DNA from: Brachionus koreanus
Taxonomy: Eukaryota; Rotifera; Eurotatoria; Ploima; Brachionidae
Length of the DNA: 36,959 nucleotides
Reading direction: 5' to 3'
Assembly (NCBI GenBank): GCA_016987375.1
Contig: PJRA01000443.1
Location: 378,999-415,957, forward strand
Under the pieces are notes generated by a model. The model ran no database searches. It was not told where the DNA came from and saw nothing but the letters and a program-made list of their open reading frames with translations. Shown here piece by piece: positions 29,006 to 36,959 of the stretch (position 1 is its first letter; the number at the start of each line of letters is the position of its first letter). The translations under genes and the position numbers were made by a program.

Positions 29006-31156
29006 TCATAGTTCTAATTTATCATTTTTCTTTAAATTTGAAATTTTAATATTTTCTTCGACAAAATCAATTAAATCTTGCAATTTTTCACCACTTTGAT
29101 TTCTAATCGGCTTATTTTTTTGATCAGACGATATAAAATAAACACTAGGGGTTTTAACATTCATGTTAAGCATATCCGGAATGTCATTTAATAGAATATC
29201 TATTTTTCCAAATACTAAGCTTTTGTTGCTAGCATATTTGTTTGCTAATTTAGCTAAATTCTTTTCCAAATTTGAATCTGTATGATGCCCTAAAAGGCCT
29301 AAAACAACGTGTTTATTAGGTGTCTTCAAAAAGCTTTCTATAGTCTTTCCGACTAGTTTTTTGAGATTTTTATTGTTTTGCTTCGGAATGGCCTCAGATT
29401 TTATATAAGGAGTTAATTTTCCTTGCATAAAATCAGTGACAAAATCGATGACTTTTTCTTCTTCGAAAGAATCCGAGTCTTCATCAAAAATGAAAAATTT
29501 TGAGTCTTCATTCAAGCAAACTATGCTCGTTTCGCTTTGTGATTCTTCCAAGTGAAATTTCTAGAAAAAAATATTTCCAATTAAAAAAAAAAAAAAATTT
29601 TCTTAAATCTCACTTTAATGAGATCAAAATTTTCAGTTTCGTTTGCCAACCCAAATTGGATATTCTTGAACTTTCTGGCAATCAAAGCAATCTTGTTTCT
29701 TATAAAAATAATATCTTAAAAAAAATGTTTTTTTTTTGTTTTATTTGAATTAACAAAATGCTTACGAGATTTTAATTCTTGATCAACATCGTAAAATACA
29801 AAGCATGCTGGTCTAATTTTATCATAGACTAATGGTATATTTTTAGGACTCAAATGTCCCACTAGAGGTATTGACTCTTTAAAAACAAATTGTTCCAAAT
29901 CTTCAACACTATAATTCTCTTTATTGAATACAACAAACTTAGGCTCTCCATTGCAAACTGCCAGCTCATGATAGAATACAATTACACTCGATTGCTTTAT
30001 TTTATCGCTTTTAATAAATCTCAATAATTCACTTAGTTCAAATGTATGAAACAGTTTAGCATCTTCGAAATATTTTGATGCAAAATGATTGTAAATTTGA
30101 AAATTTTTGTCAGTTTGGCCACTAAAAAATGCGAGAACATAAATATCTGTTGGACTATTTACTCGGGACATGAATCCATTGAAGCTTTTTATTTCAGTCG
30201 ACCCAGATGATTGCAGCTTTTTCATTGTGTTCACAATATCTTGATAAATTTAAAGATAGAAATTGTCAAAAATTATATTATCAATAATGATACCATAGAC
30301 TTCTCTGCCTCCTTTGTATTCGTAATGGCGGCCTTTTCTAAAAACCAACAAAGTCGGATAGCCAGATATCATATATTTTTCGCTGAGCTCAATTTCGATC
30401 GTTGAGTCAACTTTGGCAAGTGGTATTGGATTTTTTCCTTCAGACAAAATTTTTGCCGCTTTTTCATAGTTAGGTGCTAATCGGACACAATGTCCACAAC
30501 TAGAAACAAATAGTTAAAATTCAAAATTTGAAATTTATTCTTAGTCAATTCAAAATTTACTTAGGAGAGTAGAATTCAACAAGAGAAATATCAAATCTTT
30601 CTACCCATTCGGTAAAATTACTATTAACTAGAACATCTACTTTAGACACAGGAGGCTTCCAATTATTGCTAGCCTCAGGAATCAAGTAGTTAATTATATC
30701 TTTGGCTTCTTTTCTGGGACCATCATAGTCAAATGCTTGGCCTTTTCTGAATATTTTCAATGTTGGATAGCCTTGGATTTGAAATTTTGCTGCCAATTGA
30801 TTTTCAACAGTAGCATCTACTTTAGCCAAAACAATGCGTTTATCACTTTTTATAGAGGTGTCTTCAACTAAAAGTTTGGCAGCTTCATGATAATAAGGCT
30901 TCATTTGAGTGCAATGGCCGCACCATGGAGCGTGAAAAAAAACTTATAATTAATAATATTTATTTTTGAAAAAAAATAAGGCTTTGTAAAAAAATTTTTG
31001 AATTTTACCAACAGTGAATTCATTTTCATGCAAAAATTTGTCGAAATTTTGAGAATTAAGAACAAAGACAAAATTGTCTTGTTCGACTTGGCATGCTACT
31101 AAAACAATAAATACAGTAGCTAACGCTAAATAAAAATTTGCTTTTTGTGAATTCAT
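29006..31156 (-). CDS. PDIA4: ERp72-like protein disulfide isomerase with degenerate third active site
   Basis: Six exons (31009-31156, 30561-30942, 30294-30499, 29766-30239, 29614-29714, 29006-29560) in matching phase give 621 residues (human ERp72 645). A signal peptide covers residues 1-22. Thioredoxin domain 1 has HAPWCGHC (Cys57/Cys60) and cis-Pro QGYPTL. Domain 2 has YSPNCGHC (Cys178/Cys181) and SGYPTL. Two non-catalytic b-type domains follow (about 290-500). A third a-type domain is recognised by LVGKTIESF, LAKLANKY and TPSVYFIS, but the CGHC stretch is gone: LGLLGHHTDSN (about 524-534) has no cysteine and is two residues shorter than usual. The C-terminal KLEL resembles the KDEL/KEEL retrieval signal, so it is an ER-lumen protein that should oxidise or isomerise disulfides with its two N-terminal domains. 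Loss of the last site is unusual for ERp72. Confidence 0.9.
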
Positions 31157-31424
31157 TCTCTTGAATTGATTTTAAACTAAAAATTAAAAATTCAAGTTAA
31201 TAAATATTTTATTCTTGAATATTTTTTTATAGTTGTTTGATGTCCTTATGATACATAGTAGTTGAAGAGAAAGAAAAAAAACCAATCAAATTTTTACAGG
31301 TATATTTGTTTATACTCTGCATTCAAATAAAATTGTCTCAATTTGAGGCTAAATTCGAATTTAGTAAATTAAATTTTATAAGTTAAAATCTCTAAAAATA
31401 ATTTGCCAGCAATTATAAATGATT
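31157..31424. other. Spacer upstream of the PDI gene
   Basis: AT-rich spacer that must contain the PDI promoter. Apart from a T/A-rich tract ending in AG about 24 nt before the ATG, no motif stands out. Confidence 0.4.
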
Positions 31425-31425
31425 A

Positions 31426-31549
31426 TTCAAATCAGACTTGTTTATAAGTCACAAATCAAGTCAAGTCAGCGATTTAATTTTTTTTTTGTTGAGGTTAAGG
31501 CATGACTTTGACTTAATTTTTTGTGGCTTATAAACAAGTCTGATTTGAA
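31426..31549. repeat. Inverted repeat (hairpin) with 30-bp arms
   Basis: Arms 31426-31455 (TTCAAATCAGACTTG, TTTATAAGTCACAAA) and 31520-31549 are reverse complements with one mismatch; weaker pairing (AAGTCAAGTCA) continues inward. A related degraded unit lies at about 31690-31770 (GTGACTTAGACTTAAAAC, GCCTGATTCGGAA) with its own palindrome, TTAAGTTAAGACTTAACTTAA. A non-autonomous foldback element, partly duplicated, is likely. Confidence 0.65.
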
Positions 31550-31776
31550 CAAGAGACTTTTAAACTTTGAGGGGCCTTGATCACAAATTACAGTAGTAAT
31601 GCTAGGTGCAAACCTTGCCTAAAAATTTTAATTATTTAATTGAATTTACTTTTTTTTAAAGAAAAATTGGTTGACTTAAAAAAAATTTAAGTTAAGACTT
31701 AACTTAAATTTTTGTGACTTAGACTTAAAACAATTATTTGTAAAAAAGCCTGATTCGGAATGAAATTATTTTTTCG

Positions 31777-32076
31777 TTTTTGAATGTCTTTAATCAAAAT
31801 CTATTTATTTAACAAATAATATTAATAAATACTATTTCATGCTACCTTCAATTGAATATCTATAAAATTTAATTCATTGTCATAGTCATTAAAATGAACT
31901 AGAATTTGAAGCAAAAAATAACTACCCTTTAAAATGTTATAATTAATTTTATTAAACTCAACAAGTTTTTGTTGGCAGACCAAATTAAAAACAAAAAAAT
32001 TGGCGATTTTGGCCGACCAAGCATCGGTTAATCAATATCACTAATTTATAAATTTAAAATTGTAAAAAGCCAGCTT
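31777..32076. other. Spacer between foldback repeats and a LINE fragment
   Basis: AT-rich intergenic sequence without recognisable genes. Confidence 0.4.
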
Positions 32077-32847
32077 TTCAGAACATACAACAGTCCAATC
32101 ATGTATTATGGCATTGAAAACTGTTATGTAAATAAGACAGAAATGAAAAAGATACAAACTATGGAAGGAATAATGTTAAAAAGAATGATTGGACTCAACA
32201 AAAGAACTCGAACCACAAATTTACTCTACGCCCTAGACATCGAACCGGCTGAATTGAAAATTTGTAAAATCAAGTTGACATTTGCGAAAAGATTACTCAA
32301 GAACCAATTCACAAATGGACTTCTCCAATCTATCGAAAACAAAAGCTTATTAGATAACAAATTTAATAACAAATACATAAATGAGATAAAGGAAACGCTA
32401 AAAACACAAGACAGGGTAGACGTTGTAATGATAAAAAAAGCAATCAAAGAAAAAGAAGAAGAAAAAAAAGAACTGGGAAAAAATAGAGTGAGTGAATCAA
32501 TAAGAACCTGCTTTTGAATGATAAAGGACAAAGTTCAAAACGGGAAACTACTCCTAAATTTGTTAATTAAGGATTTCTGAAACAAAAAAAGAAAGAACGA
32601 TGGGAAAATAAAAACAAAAACAACAAAACCAAATAAATAAACTTCTTATTTTTACTTATTTTTTATGATTAATTATTTGAATTATCTTCATTATTTGGTA
32701 TATTTTGGTGTAATTATGGAAACTTAGACACAAAAAAACTCAACATTTGATTTTTATTTTTATTTTATTTTGTTTTTTTCTTACTTTTTTTTTTTGATAT
32801 CGTCAGAATGTCGTCAATATGAATAAATTAAAAAAAAATAAAAAATT
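32077..32847 (+). mobile_element. 5'-truncated non-LTR retrotransposon, family L-A copy 2
   Basis: An open frame to 32517 encodes the C-terminal part of a LINE protein: RTYNSPIMYYGIENCYVN, MKKIQTMEGIMLKRMIGLN, TTNLLYALDIEPAELKI, INEIKETLKTQDRVD, then a stop. The block MYYGIEN..E...Q..EG is standard after the reverse transcriptase. The second half corresponds to the copy at 17945-18308. The T-rich 3' UTR carries ATATCGTCAGAATGTCGTC at 32797-32815 before an AATAAA-rich tail near 32820-32845. No endonuclease or catalytic reverse transcriptase part remains, so it cannot move by itself. Confidence 0.75.
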
Positions 32848-32986
32848 TATAAATTCAACCTAAACTGTATGTTTTGCGCATGAAAAAACCGCCAATTTTA
32901 GATCTAGAAAATAAATGATTTTTTTTTTCATCTCAACTCTTAAGATTTATAATGAAAAGAAATGATGAGAACTTTAATATTACTTT

Positions 32987-33482
32987 TTTTTTCAAAATAT
33001 TTATTTCTGTTTTTCTGAATTTTACTTTTGCAATCTTGATCATAAAAAAAAAATCATCATCTTGATAAAATTTAAAAAAAAAACAAAACAGGATAGAACT
33101 ATAATTTTGAAAATTTTTTTTTTCAAAAGAATATTAATGCTGGCTGACCGGTGGCTTGACCACGAGTCAGTCAGTTTTATTTAAAATTAAAAGAAGAAAA
33201 ATTTCAAAAGATGAAAATGAACAGCAAATCCAGTAATATTTAAAGAAGTCTTCTATTGCCGATGCGTAGGGTAGTAGAAAATATCAGAAAAGAATTTATA
33301 AATTTACTTTAAAAATGAATTCAAAAATAGGAAATCTAGTCACATTTTCAGATTTCTCAAGTTCGAAAAAATAAATTTTTGACTACTTTATTTAAAATTT
33401 TAATCTGATAATAATTTTTTTTTCATGATAAAGATTGAGATTTCAGATAAACAGAAATAAATTTATTGAAAAAAAAAATTTT
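32987..33482. repeat. Foldback element with about 65-90-bp arms
   Basis: The outer arms, 32987-33052 (TATTTATTTCTGTTTTTCTG ... TTGATCATAAAA) and 33418-33482 (ATGATAAAGATTG ... AACAGAAATAAATTTATTG), are reverse complements with mismatches and extend weakly inward. The centre carries a GC-richer hairpin (33140-33176) and a fragment (33247-33275) similar to the dispersed repeat at 1-150. It lies 250 bp upstream of MCM4. Confidence 0.55.
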
Positions 33483-33735
33483 TTTATAATAATTTGAATG
33501 ATTTAAACCCGGTTATGATTTTTCAAATTCTTAATGGCTATATATTTAAAAAAAAGCCTCCAATTCAGAAAACAGAAATAACTGATAGTTAATTTTGAAT
33601 ACAACTAATAAGTTTAAATTTTAAATTTAAGTTGAAGGTTTTAGAGTTAAATTTTTTATATAGAATTTATTTGTACAACAATCATTTTATTCTAATTTTT
33701 AAAACACATTTATTGGCTCACTAAAAAATTTGAAA
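33483..33735. other. Upstream region of MCM4
   Basis: AT-rich, presumably holding promoter and 5' UTR. In the MCM4 frame a stop codon at 33700 and the absence of any AG between it and the ATG exclude a spliced upstream coding exon joined in that interval. Confidence 0.5.
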
Positions 33736-35982
33736 ATGTCAACAACACTGACCGACACCCTAATGACATCGGAGCAAAGTGCTCCACAACTGGTCATTTG
33801 GGGCACCAACATCAATATGCATAAAGTAAAAATCAAATTCCAAGAATTCATCAAAGCATACTTGATTCACGATGAACAAGAACAAAAAGATCTGATGAAT
33901 GAAGGCATTGATATAACAGAACCATACTACATGCAAAAACTGGAAGAAATGCATTTAATTGAAGAACCTTTTTTTAACTTTGACTGTTCTCATCTAAAAC
34001 ACTTCAATGTTGAATTGTACAAACAATTGGTCTGCTACCCGATAGAAGTAATGGAAGCGTTTGACACAGCTGTTAAAGAGTTCTATTTTACTAAGTTTCC
34101 CGATGATGAGCTGAACATCCGTGTTAGACCATATAATGTTGATAAAGTAACTAGTATGAGAACGCTAAATCCTTCGGATATAGATCAATTGGTAACTATG
34201 ACCGGAATGATAATTCGTCTGTCAAACATCATTCCAGAGATGGCTGAGGCATTTTTTCGCTGCAGTGTTTGCCATGCCAATTGTACAGTAAAACTAGAAC
34301 GTGGTCGTATACTTGAGCCCACTGTTTGTCAAACATGTAATTCAAATCATTCGTATGAAATTATTCACAATAGATGCACATTTTTTGATAAACAATTGAT
34401 AAAACTTCAAGAATCACCAGACGAAATGCCTGCCGGAGAAACTCCATGCACTATTGCTCTTTTTGCTCGAGACGATTTGGTTGACGCAATTCAGCCAGGA
34501 GATCGAGTACAAGTAACCGGCATTTATAGAGCCATACCATTAAGAGTGAATCCAAAAACAAGAAATATGAAATCGGTTTACAAAACTCATATTGAAGTGC
34601 TTCACTTTAAAAAGCAGGACACCAAGAGACTGTATGAAGTAGGCGATGATATTGATATAAGCAAAAATTTTACTGCCGAAAGAATTATGCAACTAAAAGC
34701 TTTATCAAAAGAGTCGAATATTTACGATCGGTTGGCTAGTGCGATCGCATCAGACATATTTGAAAATGATGATGTCAAAAAAGGAATTCTTCTTCAATTA
34801 TTTGGCGGAACATCATGCGCTCCAGATAAACATAGTGACAATTCTCAGCAGAAAAACAACTCCCAATCTGGTCTTCACACTCGTGCTGAAATAAACATTT
34901 TACTTTGTGGTGATCCAGGTACGTCAAAATCACAGCTTCTTCAATATGTCTATAGATTAGTGCCAAGAGCTCAATATACCAGTGGCAAAGGCTCCTCTGC
35001 TGTTGGTTTAACTGCTTTCATATCCAAAGATGTAGAGACAAATCAATATGTATTGCAAACAGGTGCTCTCGTTCTAGCAGACAATGGTGTTTGCTGTATT
35101 GATGAGTTTGATAAAATGAGTGACTATACAAGAGCTGTTTTGCACGAAGTAATGGAACAACAAACTCTATCCATTGCTAAAAGTGGAATTATTTGTAAGC
35201 TTAATGCTAGAACAAGCATTTTGGCAGCGGCAAATCCAATAGAGTCTAAATGGGCCAAGGGAAAAACTATTGTTGAAAATATTCAACTACCACATACTCT
35301 TATGTCTAGATTTGATTTAATATTCTTAATTTTGGATCCTGAGGATGAATTATATGATAGAAGACTGGCAACTCATTTGGTTTCGTTGTACCATGTGTCA
35401 GACACAATGGAGCCGAGTGCCAATCATTTGGAAATGGACGTGCTTAAAGATTACATTATGTTCGCCAAAACTCAATTTAAGCCTAAATTAACAGAGGAAA
35501 GTGGCCGAGCACTTACTGAAGCTTACTTGGAAATGAGAAAATTAGGTAGCGGAAAAGGTCAAATTACTGCTTATCCAAGACAATTGCATTCCTTGATTAG
35601 ACTTTCTGAGGCACATGCTAAAATGAGGTTCAGCAATTTGGTGGAAGTGTGTGATGTGGAAGAGGCCAAGCGTTTGCACAGAGAGGCTCTAAAACAATCA
35701 GCTGTTGATCCCAAAACTGGACGTATTGATGTTGGAATTTTAACTACAGGTTATAGCAGTGAAGAAAGAAGAAACAGAGAGAAAATATCTCAGGCGTTGA
35801 AGAAAATTATTCGCGATAAAGGAAAAATTACTACATTGAAAAAAGAAAGTCTTTATCAAGACTTGCTAACTCAATCTGATGTACACATTCAAAAAGACCA
35901 CTTTGAAAGTGCCCTTAGAGATTTACAGGAGGACGACTATCTGATTATTACAGACCAAGTTATACGAATACTAAGCAATTAA
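33736..35982 (+). CDS. MCM4: MCM4, subunit of the replicative MCM2-7 helicase
   Basis: Intact single exon of 748 residues from the ATG at 33736 (a stop lies 36 bp upstream in frame). MCM4 is an ATPase subunit of the hexamer that unwinds DNA at replication forks. Features in order: QLVIWGTNI start of the MCM N-domain at residue 18; zinc finger FRCSVC...[17 protein letters not shown] of the OB fold; Walker [21 protein letters not shown]; Walker [10 protein letters not shown]; sensor 1 LAAANPIES; arginine finger MSRFDLIF; C-terminal winged helix ending DQVIRILSN. Subunit identity rests on LVIWGT, IRVRPYN and ILTTGYS, shared with MCM4 and not other MCMs. Animal MCM4 normally has about 150 disordered residues before LVIWG; here only 17. 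It is the only plus-strand gene and its codons look less AT-biased than its neighbours, as expected for a conserved protein. Confidence 0.96.
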   Translation: MSTTLTDTLMTSEQSAPQLVIWGTNINMHKVKIKFQEFIKAYLIHDEQEQKDLMNEGIDITEPYYMQKLEEMHLIEEPFFNFDCSHLKHFNVELYKQLVCYPIEVMEAFDTAVKEFYFTKFPDDELNIRVRPYNVDKVTSMRTLNPSDIDQLVTMTGMIIRLSNIIPEMAEAFFRCSVCHANCTVKLERGRILEPTVCQTCNSNHSYEIIHNRCTFFDKQLIKLQESPDEMPAGETPCTIALFARDDLVDAIQPGDRVQVTGIYRAIPLRVNPKTRNMKSVYKTHIEVLHFKKQDTKRLYEVGDDIDISKNFTAERIMQLKALSKESNIYDRLASAIASDIFENDDVKKGILLQLFGGTSCAPDKHSDNSQQKNNSQSGLHTRAEINILLCGDPGTSKSQLLQYVYRLVPRAQYTSGKGSSAVGLTAFISKDVETNQYVLQTGALVLADNGVCCIDEFDKMSDYTRAVLHEVMEQQTLSIAKSGIICKLNARTSILAAANPIESKWAKGKTIVENIQLPHTLMSRFDLIFLILDPEDELYDRRLATHLVSLYHVSDTMEPSANHLEMDVLKDYIMFAKTQFKPKLTEESGRALTEAYLEMRKLGSGKGQITAYPRQLHSLIRLSEAHAKMRFSNLVEVCDVEEAKRLHREALKQSAVDPKTGRIDVGILTTGYSSEERRNREKISQALKKIIRDKGKITTLKKESLYQDLLTQSDVHIQKDHFESALRDLQEDDYLIITDQVIRILSN

Positions 35983-36112
35983 AAAAATATAGAAGAATTT
36001 TTTTTTTTTATTTGTAACATAAAAGTGAAATTTTAATAGTCGTAATTGTACAAAATTAGATAATGATTAATTTTTTTTGTCTCAAACAATCATAAAAAAT
36101 CAAATTTTTATA

Positions 36113-36118
36113 AATAAA
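36113..36118 (+). promoter_or_regulatory. Possible polyadenylation signal of MCM4
   Basis: AATAAA about 130 nt past the MCM4 stop, 23 nt short of the end of the convergent minus-strand gene. The two transcripts may overlap at their 3' ends. Confidence 0.4.
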
Positions 36119-36140
36119 AAATTTCTCGACATTATTCATT

Positions 36141-36371
36141 TTAACCACTCAAAATATCCCATAAATTTTTTAGCTCATATCCTTCTTTTAACTTTTCAAT
36201 AGCTAAACCAAGCTCTTGATTATACACAGGCTCTTGTACAATTGAATTTTCATTTTGATCATAAGCATAGTAAGCAGCAAATGCGTCTGCATGCTCTTCA
36301 CTTTGTTCTAATTCAACATCATCTGATTTTTCTGACATTGAACTAACACGCGCCTCTTCAATTGACTGAGT
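36141..36371 (-). CDS. Unrecognised protein, last exon
   Basis: An open stretch of 76 residues ending in a stop, opened by a good acceptor (TTTAAATCTAG) at 36372. It reads TQSIEEARVSSMSEKSDD, an acidic run, FAAYYAYDQNENSIVQEP, then LGLAIEKLKEGYELKNLWDI. The acidic stretch followed by a short amphipathic C-terminal segment looks like a real protein end rather than random sequence. I do not recognise the family. It could alternatively be a complete 65-residue protein starting at 36338, but continuity of the frame to the acceptor favours a terminal exon with upstream exons beyond about 36400 or outside the window. Confidence 0.55.
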   Translation of the reverse strand, partial: TQSIEEARVSSMSEKSDDVELEQSEEHADAFAAYYAYDQNENSIVQEPVYNQELGLAIEKLKEGYELKNLWDILSG

Positions 36372-36959
36372 CTAGATTTAAAATTTAGTCTTTTATTATA
36401 AATTATGACTTTTTAAAAGTTTTTTGTTCTATTTTAAGGTTGTAACAAATTTATTTTATAATTATAATTATTTTTAGAAAATATAATGTTGCGGACTAAA
36501 CCGTAACTCCTCACTCTAATAGCATAATTTAAGTAGTACTTTACTTCGGTTAAGGACTAGTGAAACATGCTTTGTTATAATTTAATTGTTTTTTCTCTTT
36601 TTGTTATATTATTATTACTAATAATTCTTTCTTTTGTATTCTAATTGTCTAGAATAAAATTTAATAAATGTTTAAACCATAATTTTAAACCGTTTCTCAT
36701 TCAAAACCCGAACCGTATCAATAAACCGTACTTAACTTTAAGTATAAATATAAAGCAACAAGTTTTCAAATTTATAATCAATTTAAAATTTTATAAAGTA
36801 CTTATGATATGATTAGAGGTGGTCAAATAAAAACACTTGAAGTATAAAAAATAAATTATGATATTTTTTTTACTTTCATATACGTAAATGTAAATTATGT
36901 GACCAAAGATATTAACCCGCCAAATGTCCCTCAAGCGCGCCCAATCGAAAATTTTTGGG
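36372..36959. other. Right end of window, probable intron or spacer
   Basis: AT-rich, with no convincing coding exon for the minus-strand gene. ACGGTTTA-like words (near 36505, 36690 and 36725 on the minus strand) recur and may be part of an unclassified repeat. Confidence 0.35.

Noticed and set aside
32226..32531. A 101-codon minus-strand open frame
   Set aside because: Antisense shadow of the LINE open frame at 32077-32517.
33736..35982. Assignment of the MCM gene to another MCM subunit such as MCM7 or MCM2
   Set aside because: LVIWGT, the IRVRPYN block and the C-terminal ILTTGYS pattern are those of MCM4.

Overview
This is an AT-rich eukaryotic (animal) nuclear scaffold fragment with a run of unresolved bases at 22246-23136. 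Gene content is metazoan: rhophilin, the tRNA-queuosine mannosyltransferase, an SPFH-domain membrane protein, a C2orf69 homolog, OSGIN, an AA15 copper monooxygenase, an ERp72-type disulfide isomerase and MCM4. Together with short AT-rich introns and debris of many retroelements, this suggests a small invertebrate. A rotifer is my best guess, but that is inference only. No prokaryotic features, CRISPR arrays, rRNA or convincing tRNA genes were seen.

Layout. A single-exon putative Golgi glycosyltransferase lies at 1414-2625 (-). Rhophilin runs from 11773 down to 4137 (9 exons), the queuosine mannosyltransferase from 16644 to 12018 (6 exons), the SPFH protein from 20288 to 17102 (3 exons) and the C2orf69 homolog from 21457 to 20392 (3 exons). 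After the gap come OSGIN (25009-23219, one exon), the AA15 LPMO (28375-27166, 5 exons) and the ERp72-like PDI (31156-29006, 6 exons). All of these are on the minus strand. MCM4 (33736-35982, one exon) is the only plus-strand gene. It converges on the last exon of an unrecognised minus-strand gene (36371-36141). I rebuilt the exon joins by hand from GT/AG sites, reading phase and continuity with the protein family. In every multi-exon gene the phases sum to an open frame.

Mobile DNA fills the introns and spacers. It includes a pogo/Tigger-like element with TA target duplication that carries a nested solo LTR (6500-7551), a very short Mag-like LTR with a tRNA-Ser primer site (15373-15469), two inverted copies of a 152-bp LTR-like repeat in two introns of the mannosyltransferase gene, several 5'-truncated non-LTR retrotransposon ends, a tRNA-derived SINE candidate and at least four foldback (long inverted repeat) elements.

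The genes are unrelated housekeeping or secretory functions; I see no joint pathway. The points most worth a second look are the ERp72 homolog whose third thioredoxin domain has lost its CGHC site, an MCM4 without the usual N-terminal regulatory tail, the inverted LTR pair that brackets exons 2-3 of the mannosyltransferase gene (possible circular RNA), and the very close C2orf69/SPFH tandem pair, which may be co-transcribed.
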